Source: Planctomycetaceae bacterium (lineage in GTDB: Bacteria > Planctomycetota > Planctomycetia > Pirellulales > UBA1268). From it: a DNA stretch of 5,458 bases. The notes below the pieces were generated by a model. The model made no database searches, was not told where the DNA came from, and was given only the letters and a program-made list of their open reading frames with translations. This document shows, piece by piece, positions 1-5,458 of this stretch (positions are counted from its first letter, which is position 1; every line of letters starts with the position of its first letter). Where the stretch lies: the NCBI GenBank assembly GCA_947453125.1, contig CANGGC010000228.1, positions 1-5,458 of the forward strand, in the 5' to 3' direction. A program made the translations under genes and the position numbers.

Positions 1-1
1 G

Positions 2-361
2 AGCAAGGAAGCGCCGCGATCGGCGGCTCGCAAGCCCCCGGCCACTCCGGAGGCCGGGAGCACCCGCCCTGGTCTCCTCTCGGGCGGTGTCCGGGCCGGC
101 GCTCCGCCGGCACGCCCGGGCTACGGCGCGCCCTCCACCACGCCGGGAGGGGGAAGCAAGTCGTCCCGTCCACTCAATGCCGGTCGTCCGGTGGGGAGCC
201 TGCTCCCCGGATCGTCCCCCGCCAAGCCGGGGGCACCGGCCGCTGGGAATGGCGCCGGAGGACAACTGCCGGCCCGCCCACAGACCGGTCGCTCCTCGGC
301 GACGCAGCCCACCGAAGCCGCGCCGCGCGTGCCGCTCTTCCCAGACCGGCCGATCGAGTGA
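2..361 (+). CDS. 3' end of an unidentified gene; Pro/Ala/Gly/Ser-rich disordered tail
   Basis: The frame beginning at base 2 is open from the left edge to a TGA at 359-361, so only the last 119 codons are visible and the start lies outside the window. The translation is low in hydrophobic and aromatic residues and rich in Pro, Ala, Gly, Ser and Arg. It ends in a slightly more ordered stretch, RVPLFPDRPIE. Third codon positions favour G and C, which supports this frame over the other two, although frame 1 is also open here. The composition fits a disordered C-terminal tail or linker; no domain is visible, so the function cannot be named. The stop overlaps the GTG of the next gene by four bases (GTGA), an arrangement typical of translationally coupled genes. 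The alternative is that a single frameshift splits one longer protein whose Pro-rich linker continues into the next frame. Confidence 0.6.
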   Translation, partial: SKEAPRSAARKPPATPEAGSTRPGLLSGGVRAGAPPARPGYGAPSTTPGGGSKSSRPLNAGRPVGSLLPGSSPAKPGAPAAGNGAGGQLPARPQTGRSSATQPTEAAPRVPLFPDRPIE

Positions 362-765
362 CCGTGGCTGGCCCGCCCCCTCCGCCCTCTGATCCGCTCG
401 TCGGCGCCGCGTCGGCTACCGCCGCGGGCTTCGTTGCGGCGCTGGTTCGCGACGGCCTCGCGGGGCCGGTGTTTGTCGTGGCCACCGACGACTCGGTCGG
501 CGCGGCTGCGCCTGTGTGGGCCGAGGCGTTCGCGCGGATCGGCTGGCGCCACCGCGTGCGGGTGCTTGCCCCGATCGCCGAGGGGGCGGAAATCGCCGAT
601 GTTGCCGCGGAGATCGTCGGCTTCGGTGCGGGCGTGATCGTCGTCGCGGCAGGGCCCGATCTCGTCGCCGCCGTGCGGAGGATGGCAGGGGCCGAAGGGC
701 CGCCGGTCGTGGTCTGGCCCGGCCTAACGCGCCCCGTGGACGGAAACGCCGCGCCGGCCGATTGA
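358..765 (+). CDS. Small alpha/beta (Rossmann-like) protein of unknown function
   Basis: The 135-codon frame starts with GTG inside the stop of the upstream gene; there is no clear Shine-Dalgarno sequence, which suits coupling. After a proline-rich start (PPPPP at residues 6-10) the product alternates helices and hydrophobic strands: helix about 18-33, strand PVFVVAT (37-43), helix 50-61, strand VRVLAP (67-72), helix about 77-88, strand GVIVVAAG (92-99), helix DLVAAVRRM (101-109), strand PVVVWP (116-121). The order and the DDS..A...W..AF pattern recall one lobe of type I periplasmic binding proteins of the branched-chain amino acid receptor kind. This is resemblance only: there is no signal peptide, and a full receptor is about three times longer. 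It could be a free-standing domain, the C-terminal part of a frameshifted upstream gene, or a different Rossmann family. Frame 1 is open all the way back to base 1, so a frame shift anywhere before 361 is possible. Confidence 0.55.
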   Translation: MTVAGPPPPPSDPLVGAASATAAGFVAALVRDGLAGPVFVVATDDSVGAAAPVWAEAFARIGWRHRVRVLAPIAEGAEIADVAAEIVGFGAGVIVVAAGPDLVAAVRRMAGAEGPPVVVWPGLTRPVDGNAAPAD

Positions 766-789
766 GCCCCTCACCGTCGTCCGTAGAAT
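762..789 (+). promoter_or_regulatory. Possible sigma-70-like promoter for the TPM gene
   Basis: TTGAGC (762-767, four of six matches to TTGACA, overlapping the upstream stop codon) and TAGAAT (784-789, five of six matches to TATAAT) are separated by 16 bases. In such GC-rich DNA a good -10 element just ahead of a gene is uncommon. Transcription would start near 795-797, about 46 bases before the chosen GTG at 842. This is a pattern match only, and the gene could also be read through from upstream. Confidence 0.3.
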
Positions 790-794
790 CTCCT

Positions 795-821
795 GCTGCG
801 GGGCGCATCGCTCCGTGCAGC
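795..821 (+). promoter_or_regulatory. Hairpin at the predicted 5' end of the TPM transcript
   Basis: GCTG (795-798) pairs with CAGC (818-821). CGGGGCG (799-805) then pairs with CGCTCCG (809-815), with one G-U pair, around a CAT loop; bases 816-817 form a small bulge. No T-run follows, so it does not look like an intrinsic terminator for the upstream gene. It begins where the promoter at 762-789 would start transcription, which fits a stabilising 5' hairpin. It also buries the GTG at 815, which argues against that start. Confidence 0.35.
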
Positions 822-832
822 GACTCATTCGC

Positions 833-837
833 GGAGG
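833..837 (+). promoter_or_regulatory. Ribosome binding site that sets the TPM gene start
   Basis: GGAGG lies four bases before an in-frame GTG at 842. The spacing is short but workable. It favours 842 over the in-frame GTG at 815 (upstream of this site and inside a hairpin) and over the ATG at 866, whose nearest GGAG (844-847) is 18 bases away. Confidence 0.5.
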
Positions 838-841
838 AATT

Positions 842-3517
842 GTGGAGACCAGCCTGATCGCGTCGATGGCCGCCCCTTGTGTCCGTTCTGCCCGTTCTGC
901 CCGGCTCATCCGGTCGATCGGGCGGCGGCGTGCCCTCCGACTCCTGGTAGCCGTGGCGTCGGTGATCGTCACTGGGGCTTGGGCGCCGGGCGCTGCCCCG
1001 GCCCGGGCCCAGGCCCCGGGGAGCGTCGATGCCGTCGCTCCCGATGCAAGCGAGCACGTGTTCGTATCGGGGGTGCCCGATACGTTCGACGATCTCCGGG
1101 CCACCATCGACCGGGTCAAGCGCGAGACGGGGCGGGATTACCGCGTGATCGTGGTCGGCGATGGTCCGGAGGGCGATCGGTCGGCGGGCGAGGTCCTCGA
1201 TGCGATCCTCGCCCGCTGGGGGCGTGAGGTCCCCACCGGCACCTCGAAGACGGCCTTCGATCCGTCGCAGGACGTGCTCGTCTATGTCGATGTCAACAAG
1301 CAGCGGATGGCGATGCACGCCCCCTGGAGCCTGGAGACCGGTAGCGGCCTCGATCCGCGGACAATCGAAACGGAGATCATCGGCAAGGCATTCCAGCCGC
1401 AGGCGCAGGACGGGCGTGTCGATGCCGGCCTGGTGGCCCTCGTCAATGCCACCGAGTCGTGGGTCAAGGAACGGCGCGACCGTGAGGTGGCGCGCCGGGA
1501 GGCCGATCGGGTGTTTCGCACGCGGACGCTCCCGCTGGCCGTGGCGTCGCTGGCGGGGCTGGGGGCGCTTGGGGCGCTAGTCGTGCAGTGGTCGAAGCAC
1601 GCGCGGCGGACGCGCGAGGCGCGGGAGAAACTCTCGGAGTTCAAGCGCGAGGTGGTCGCCCTCTCCGATCTGCTCGATGCCGAGCAGGAGCGGCACCGCA
1701 TGCTCCCCCACTCCGATCCCGACTTCCTCACGCCGATGGAAGGGCGGACGCGGAGCGCCTACGACGGGGTGCAGTCGGCGCTCCACCGCTACCGAGAGCG
1801 CTGGCTGGAATTGATGGATGTTTGGGAGAAGGCCGACGAGGCTATTCAAACGGAGCGGACGCTCGGAGCGGCAAAGGCCGAGGAGGCGATCCGGATGCTC
1901 GATGCGGCCGGAGCGAAGCCGCCGCTCGACGACGTGGCCCGGGAATGCCGGGCCCCGCTCGATGAGCTCGAGAAGGCCCACGAGACGGCTCGGGCGATGG
2001 CAGGCGACCTCGACGGCCTCATTGCAGCGACCGGCCAACGGCTGGAGGCGATCCACCACCGGGGGCGTTCTTCGGCGTCGTTCCGCGGGCCGCTCGCCGA
2101 AGTCGGGCATGCGCTGGAGCTTTCGCGGGCGGAGCTGGAGCGCGATCCACTGTCGGCCCGGGCCCGGATGGAGGAAGCGCGCGGAGTGCTCGACACTTCG
2201 AGCAGCCGGATCGACCTCTTCGACGCCAGCGATGACCGGCGTCGGCAGGCGGCACTCCAGACCGATGATCTCGAGCAGCGGGTCCGGGCAAAGCGGGCCG
2301 AGGGCTGGCTCCTCACCGAGCCGGGGGCCGATCCATCGATCCATGTCGACAAGGCGCGGAAGCATCTCGAGGTTGCCGTGCAGCTCCTCGATGCCGGTGA
2401 GATCGAGGCCGCCACGAAGCATGTCGAGGAGGCGGAGCGGGGCGTGGCCGAGGGGGTGGCGCTGCTCGAAAGTGTCGTGGCTGCCAAAGCACGCGTCGCG
2501 GAGCTTCTCCCCGGTGCGATCACGAGGCTCGAGGCCCTCGCCGGCCGGCGCGATGCCACGAAGCGCACGCTCGATCACCTCGCGGAGGGCTATGCGCCGG
2601 GATCGTGGTCGGATGTCGCCGACAATCCCGTCAAGGCGGACGAGGGGCTGTCGCGTGCCCGGGCGATGATCGCCGAGGCCCAGGACGCGGCCCGTCCTGA
2701 ACGCCAGCACTACTTCCGGGCGATGGCCCTGGTCGAGGAGGCGGTGCGCCAGGAGGAGTGGGTCGATCGTTGCCAGACGGCGGTCGGGGAGCGGCGCGGC
2801 GAGCTCGATGCCCTGCGGGCGTCGCTGCCGAATCGATGCACGGACGTGGGGCAGCGCATCGGCACGCTCGCACGTCGCCTGGAGAGCCAGGCCACCGATC
2901 GCGTCCGGGCCAACGAACAGTGCCGCGAAGCCGACCGCCTCGTCGAGGTGGCCAAGCGCGGTCTTGCGGTGCAGCGGCCCGACCTTCCGAAGGCGGGCCA
3001 GGTGATTGATGCCGCCGAGACAGCCGTCGTTTCCGCTGAGACCCTGGCCGACGACGACGAGCGGCTCGCCCGTCAGGCCTTCGACGGAATCGAAACCGCA
3101 GACCACGATCTGCGGAGAGTTGCTGGCTGGTATGCGGAAGGGGTGAAGCCCGATGTCCGTTCAGGCCTCGCGGCCCTGGAGAACGCCAAAGGATTGCTGA
3201 CGCGGCAGCGCTACGAGGATGCGATCCGGGCCGCGGCCGAGGCCCAGCGACTCTCGCGTGAGGCGCTCGCCGAAGCCAACGACGAGGCGGGCCGCCGCCG
3301 GCGCGCCAGGCAGATGGAAATGCAGCGCCGCCAGATGGAGGATTCGTACGTGCGGATGTCGCGGGGGGCGGGGCCCTGGGTGATCCAGCTCCCCGGCGGG
3401 ACCTTCTCCGGCCCAGATCCGTGGCGCACCGTCCAGGCGAGGCCGGCCGCGCCACAGGGAGGGGGCTCGACGTCATCCGGGGGCTGGGGCAGTCGCACGG
3501 CCGAAGGGGGCTGGTGA
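842..3517 (+). CDS. Exported membrane-anchored TPM-domain protein with long coiled coil
   Basis: The product has 891 residues from the GTG at 842. An arginine-rich N-terminus and hydrophobic core (about 30-50) lead to a likely signal-peptidase site after ARA (residue 56). Residues about 70-205 resemble the TPM domain (Pfam PF04536; YgcG and TLP18.3 relatives): a helix ending KRETGRDYRVIVV, strand QDVLVYVDVNKQRM (143 on), then DPRTIETEIIGKAF (171-184) and a DAGLVALV helix. A transmembrane helix (about 230-249) is followed by a basic stretch, WSKHARRTREAR, which places the rest in the cytoplasm by the positive-inside rule. Residues about 255-835 are almost continuous charged, Ala/Glu/Arg/Leu-rich helix, best read as coiled coil. 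The last ~20 residues are Gly/Ser/Trp-rich and end AEGGW, like the glycine-rich tails of many TPM proteins. TPM domains are linked to metal binding and photosystem II repair in plants; the bacterial roles are mostly unknown. Typical members have about 250-350 residues, so the length is exceptional. The RRRALRLL segment is only a weak Tat-like motif. Confidence 0.85.
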   Translation: METSLIASMAAPCVRSARSARLIRSIGRRRALRLLVAVASVIVTGAWAPGAAPARAQAPGSVDAVAPDASEHVFVSGVPDTFDDLRATIDRVKRETGRDYRVIVVGDGPEGDRSAGEVLDAILARWGREVPTGTSKTAFDPSQDVLVYVDVNKQRMAMHAPWSLETGSGLDPRTIETEIIGKAFQPQAQDGRVDAGLVALVNATESWVKERRDREVARREADRVFRTRTLPLAVASLAGLGALGALVVQWSKHARRTREAREKLSEFKREVVALSDLLDAEQERHRMLPHSDPDFLTPMEGRTRSAYDGVQSALHRYRERWLELMDVWEKADEAIQTERTLGAAKAEEAIRMLDAAGAKPPLDDVARECRAPLDELEKAHETARAMAGDLDGLIAATGQRLEAIHHRGRSSASFRGPLAEVGHALELSRAELERDPLSARARMEEARGVLDTSSSRIDLFDASDDRRRQAALQTDDLEQRVRAKRAEGWLLTEPGADPSIHVDKARKHLEVAVQLLDAGEIEAATKHVEEAERGVAEGVALLESVVAAKARVAELLPGAITRLEALAGRRDATKRTLDHLAEGYAPGSWSDVADNPVKADEGLSRARAMIAEAQDAARPERQHYFRAMALVEEAVRQEEWVDRCQTAVGERRGELDALRASLPNRCTDVGQRIGTLARRLESQATDRVRANEQCREADRLVEVAKRGLAVQRPDLPKAGQVIDAAETAVVSAETLADDDERLARQAFDGIETADHDLRRVAGWYAEGVKPDVRSGLAALENAKGLLTRQRYEDAIRAAAEAQRLSREALAEANDEAGRRRRARQMEMQRRQMEDSYVRMSRGAGPWVIQLPGGTFSGPDPWRTVQARPAAPQGGGSTSSGGWGSRTAEGGW

Positions 3518-3536
3518 CTTTTGGCCGGGAGGAGCG

Positions 3537-4559
3537 TCAGCGGATCTCGATCGGATCGACGTCGAGGCGTCCGATCTCCGTGACCGGCTCGATCGTGGGA
3601 GCCGCCGGGGCCCGCGGCGGGGACGCACTGGCCGCTCCCACGCTTGCTGGGGGCGCCGTCCCGTTTGGCGCGGGCGCAGTCACAGGCTTGGCCGCCGACT
3701 GCGGGGGGGCGGTCGGGCCAGCAGCGACCGCCGGAGGGGGAAGTGTCGTCGGGTGGGCCGCCACCGCGTCGAGCATCAGTTCGAGCTGCACCACGCGCTC
3801 GCGCACCCGCCTGGGGATGAGGCTGCGTTGCTGCGGGGTGGCGATCGGGCCGTTGAACACCAGCCAGCCGCGTGCGTCGCGGGCCATCAGGCAGGTGTCG
3901 GCGGCCCGGTAGACCTTGAGCCAGTAGTCGCCGTCCTCGAGGAGCACTGCATCGGGGCCGAGCCTCCGCGCCCCGGGAGGGGGAACAAAAGGCGCCGACG
4001 GCGCCGCGGCCACCGGCCCGGTGGTCGGCTGGATGGTGGGGATCGGCGCGGCGCCCGGCGGCGGTTCGGCAAGCGCAGCCGGCGCCCCGGGCAGTGGAGG
4101 GATGCCACCGTTGCCGGAGGAACGCGAGGGGTTGAGCGCTACGCTGAGTTGCCTGCCGGCGCGGCGCACCTCGAGGACGAGTGGCGCTTCAGGCCCCGCG
4201 CCGGCAACCAGGGCCGCGAAATGATCGGGGCGGAGAAGCGCCTGGCCATCGAGGAAGACGAGGACATCATGCACCCGCAGACCGGCGGCCTCGGCAGGCG
4301 ACCCGGCGGCGACCTCGCGGACGACGATCCCTGCCCCCTCCGGGAGCACGAGATGATTGCGGAGGAGCGCGGGGACCGGTGCCAGGGTCATGCCCGCCAC
4401 GGGGGCGTTGCGTTCGGCGGCGGCGACCTCCCCCGCTGGCCGGAGGTCGGATCGGGGGGGCTCGGCGGCCCCCGCACGCGCCAAAGCAGTTAGCCCAATG
4501 AGCGTGGAAGCCAGACGCGCGAGGGGAATCGAGACCCGGCTGGGACTTCTGGGGTGCAT
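3537..4559 (-). CDS. Exported PDZ-domain protein without a protease domain
   Basis: The product has 340 residues from the ATG whose A is at 4559. This start is preferred because a signal peptide follows at once: basic MHPRSPSR, then a hydrophobic stretch, with cleavage near AGA/A at about residue 31. A farther in-frame ATG at 4754 would add 65 Pro/Arg-rich residues ahead of the signal. Neither start has a clear Shine-Dalgarno site. Residues about 57-143 form a PDZ domain: the ligand loop LPEGAGIVV (72-80), then SPAEAAGLRVHDVLVFLDG (87-105). A Pro/Ala linker leads to a second ordered block (about 202-263) with DYWLKVY, GWLVFNGPI and LIPRRVRERV, and a Pro/Ala-rich tail ends RLDVDPIEIR. From memory, planctomycete PDZ proteins often carry a similar block of the form 'strand, GP, eqR, lP..v...l'. 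No trypsin-like or other catalytic region precedes the PDZ, so it is probably an adaptor or substrate-binding protein outside the inner membrane. It converges with the TPM gene, with 19 bases between the stops. Confidence 0.85.
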   Translation of the reverse strand: MHPRSPSRVSIPLARLASTLIGLTALARAGAAEPPRSDLRPAGEVAAAERNAPVAGMTLAPVPALLRNHLVLPEGAGIVVREVAAGSPAEAAGLRVHDVLVFLDGQALLRPDHFAALVAGAGPEAPLVLEVRRAGRQLSVALNPSRSSGNGGIPPLPGAPAALAEPPPGAAPIPTIQPTTGPVAAAPSAPFVPPPGARRLGPDAVLLEDGDYWLKVYRAADTCLMARDARGWLVFNGPIATPQQRSLIPRRVRERVVQLELMLDAVAAHPTTLPPPAVAAGPTAPPQSAAKPVTAPAPNGTAPPASVGAASASPPRAPAAPTIEPVTEIGRLDVDPIEIR

Positions 4560-4594
4560 CGCGACGGGGTCCGGGGGACGGTGGGGCGGCACGA

Positions 4595-4604
4595 CGTCGA
4601 CGAA
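4595..4604 (+). repeat. CGTCGACGAA direct repeat, copy 1
   Basis: This 10-base sequence recurs exactly at 4871-4880. It contains the 8-base palindrome CGTCGACG. Copy 1 lies 35 bases before the PDZ gene start and could be part of an operator in this divergent region. No binding protein can be named. Confidence 0.4.
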
Positions 4605-4681
4605 ACGGTGTGTAGGGGAGGCGCGGCCAGGGTCGCCAGACAGGTTTCGCTGACCGTCGCCCTCGGGCGGGAAGTTAGGAA

Positions 4682-4692
4682 ATTGCGGCAAT
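4682..4692. repeat. Odd palindrome ATTGC-G-GCAAT
   Basis: Perfect five-base arms surround a central G, in the most AT-rich patch of the intergenic region (next to GTTAGGAA at 4674-4681). It may be a small operator near a promoter, but short palindromes also arise by chance. Confidence 0.25.
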
Positions 4693-4789
4693 CGGGGGCG
4701 GTCGTCGAGACGGGGAAGCGCTGGCGCTCGGGGCGGGAGAGGGTCGATGCCCACGGCTGCGGGGAAGGGGTTCCACGCCGCTGCCAGGA

Positions 4790-4797
4790 TTCGTCGA
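4790..4797 (-). repeat. TTCGTCGA, inverted copy of the TCGACGAA repeat
   Basis: This is the exact reverse complement of TCGACGAA at 4597-4604 and 4873-4880. With the right-hand copy it could form an eight-pair helix (nine with T4798-G4872 as a G-U pair) that encloses the hairpins at 4800-4829 and reaches the ribosome binding site at 4878-4884. Confidence 0.4.
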
Positions 4798-4829
4798 TAC
4801 CCCGACGTATCGGGGGAGAGCGTCCCCCG
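4795..4829 (+). promoter_or_regulatory. Overlapping, mutually exclusive hairpins before the last gene
   Basis: Three perfect inverted repeats overlap. CGATAC (4795-4800) pairs with GTATCG (4807-4812). CCCCGA (4800-4805) pairs with TCGGGG (4810-4815) around CGTA. CGGGGGA (4811-4817) pairs with TCCCCCG (4823-4829) around GAGCG. The middle helix cannot form together with either of the other two. The nearest end is 64 bases before the ATG at 4894. No T-run follows, so a simple terminator is unlikely. It could be a switching leader structure or a protein-binding site. Whether it is transcribed is not known from the sequence. Confidence 0.4.
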
Positions 4830-4870
4830 TGGCTGTCACAGTGCGGCCGGCGGAGATCGGTGGGGCGAAG

Positions 4871-4880
4871 CGTCGACGAA
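4871..4880 (+). repeat. CGTCGACGAA direct repeat, copy 2
   Basis: Exact match to 4595-4604. It ends 13 bases before the ATG at 4894 and overlaps the start of that gene's ribosome binding site. It could therefore act as DNA (operator) or as RNA, by pairing with TTCGTCGA at 4790-4797. Confidence 0.4.
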
Positions 4881-4884
4881 GGGA
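4878..4884 (+). promoter_or_regulatory. Ribosome binding site of the last gene
   Basis: GAAGGGA lies nine bases before the ATG at 4894. It is a moderate match to AAGGAGG (AAGG core), and its first three bases fall inside the CGTCGACGAA repeat. Confidence 0.4.
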
Positions 4885-4893
4885 TCAACGGCC

Positions 4894-5458
4894 ATGAAGT
4901 GCACGGTGCGGGGGGCGGTCATGGTGGCGCTGGCGATCGGCGCGGTGCTCGGCGGAGCCGAGCCGGCGGCGGCCCAAAACAGGTTGCGTTCCCTGCTCAA
5001 GCGCCCGCTCCCGAAGGCGTTCAACGGCCCTCCGCCGGTGGCCACCGACTCGACGTTCGTTCCCGGCAGCGGCACCGTCGTCGATGCAGTCGGTGACGAC
5101 TTCGAGGATGAGAAGTGGAGCTGGAACTACCGCCATCCCAAGAGCTCGGAGGAGCAGGACAAGCGCGTCCGCGAGCCGGTCGGCCGGGCGGTCAACGGTC
5201 GCTGGTTCGAAGGGATGAAGCGGGGCACCCCGGACGTCGTCAAGCGCGTGCCGCTCCCCGCGCCGGGGCTCGAGGGGAGCGAGCACGGGTTGCTGATCGC
5301 CTCGCTCAACACCGGCATCCCGGGTCGCCCCAGCTACAAGATGGAGCAGGACGATCTCATCTACAACATGCAGCGCAACTTCGGGCAGGGGATCCGCGTC
5401 AGCAATTCCCCGAGCGTCGTGGCCCGCGTCTATCTGCCACCGATGGATCAGTGGGAGA
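4894..5458 (+). CDS. Secreted protein of unknown function, 3' end missing
   Basis: The frame from the ATG at 4894 stays open to the right edge, giving 188 complete codons without a stop. A signal peptide is clear: MKCTVRG, hydrophobic VMVALAIGAVLGG, and cleavage after PAAA (residue 27) before QNR. No lipobox cysteine is present at the cleavage site, so the mature protein is probably free rather than a lipoprotein. After a Pro-rich linker the chain becomes ordered and rich in conserved-looking residues: DDFEDEKWSWNY (68-79), NGRWFEGMKRGTPDVVKRV (101-119), ASLNTGIPGRP (136-146), QDDLIYN (152-158) and PSVVARVYLPP. The DDFED..W opening is also seen at the start of several extracellular jelly-roll (LamG-like) domains, so a beta-sandwich carbohydrate- or surface-binding role is possible; this is inference. 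I do not recognise the family. The gene is divergent from the PDZ gene across a 334-base region with a possibly structured leader. Confidence 0.8.
   Translation, partial: MKCTVRGAVMVALAIGAVLGGAEPAAAQNRLRSLLKRPLPKAFNGPPPVATDSTFVPGSGTVVDAVGDDFEDEKWSWNYRHPKSSEEQDKRVREPVGRAVNGRWFEGMKRGTPDVVKRVPLPAPGLEGSEHGLLIASLNTGIPGRPSYKMEQDDLIYNMQRNFGQGIRVSNSPSVVARVYLPPMDQWE

Larger units (their letters stand above)
4560..4893. other. Divergent intergenic region with repeats, no gene seen
   Basis: These 334 bases separate the start codons of the PDZ gene (leftward) and the last gene (rightward), so promoters for both should lie here. I find no convincing -35/-10 pair on either strand. The left part holds an AT-richer patch around 4671-4692. 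The right part, 4790-4880, holds several inverted repeats described separately. Open frames cross the region on both strands but start or end arbitrarily, and none looks coding. Confidence 0.6.

Noticed and set aside
37..58. Inverted repeat CCCGGCC / GGCCGGG
   Set aside because: A seven-base GC-only stem inside coding sequence with no T-run. It is likely to arise by chance at this GC content.
416..1318. A 300-codon minus-strand open frame
   Set aside because: It spans two plus-strand genes and the gap between them, and its product is Arg/Pro-rich without recognisable structure. It is a shadow frame.
1818..2669. A 283-codon plus-strand frame
   Set aside because: It is an out-of-frame reading of the coiled-coil region, rich in Arg and Ser as expected of a shadow.
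1577..3106. A 509-codon open frame on the minus strand
   Set aside because: It lies antisense and fully inside the TPM/coiled-coil gene. Long antisense frames are expected in GC-rich DNA with strong third-position bias, and its product shows no domain or signal.
3753..4493. A 246-codon plus-strand frame
   Set aside because: It is antisense to the PDZ gene, whose PDZ motifs and signal peptide are convincing; this product is Arg/Gly-rich with no domain.
4560..4754. A 65-residue N-terminal extension of the PDZ protein from the ATG at 4754
   Set aside because: It would place a Pro/Arg-rich stretch ahead of a normal signal peptide, so the ATG at 4559 is the better start.
4554..5096. A 180-codon plus-strand frame crossing the intergenic region
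   Set aside because: It runs into the signal peptide and linker of the last gene in a different frame and has no protein-like features.
1..5458. tRNA, rRNA, CRISPR arrays, insertion sequences, phage or defence genes
   Set aside because: I looked on both strands and saw no cloverleaf, regularly spaced repeat, transposase motif, terminal inverted repeat or defence-type domain.

Overview
The window is very GC-rich (roughly 70% by eye). It has strong G/C preference at third codon positions, long proline/alanine-rich protein segments and several exported proteins with weak or non-AUG starts. This style, together with a PDZ protein of planctomycete type and a TPM-domain protein, suggests a Planctomycetota-like bacterium. 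That is a judgement from composition and protein style; there is no rRNA or other marker gene in the window.

Layout. Bases 2-361 are the 3' end of a plus-strand gene that begins before the window and encodes a disordered Pro/Ala/Gly/Ser-rich tail. It overlaps by four bases (GTGA) a small gene at 358-765 whose product looks like a lone alpha/beta (Rossmann-type) half-domain. A possible sigma-70-like promoter and a leader hairpin follow. They precede the largest gene (842-3517), an exported, membrane-anchored TPM-domain protein with an unusually long cytoplasmic-looking coiled coil of about 590 residues and a Gly/Ser/Trp tail. A convergent minus-strand gene (3537-4559) encodes an exported PDZ-domain protein that lacks a protease domain. 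A 334-base intergenic region (4560-4893) separates it from a divergent plus-strand gene (4894 to the window edge) for a secreted protein of unknown function. That intergenic region holds overlapping inverted repeats and three copies of TCGACGAA. Two of these copies could pair to form a helix that reaches the ribosome binding site of the last gene.

How the genes fit together. The three best-supported genes all encode proteins with signal peptides and so probably act at the cell envelope. Nothing in the sequence ties them to one pathway. I see no RNA genes, mobile elements, CRISPR arrays, defence genes or clear new multi-gene system. The most unusual items are the domain architecture of the TPM protein and the structured leader in front of the last gene.
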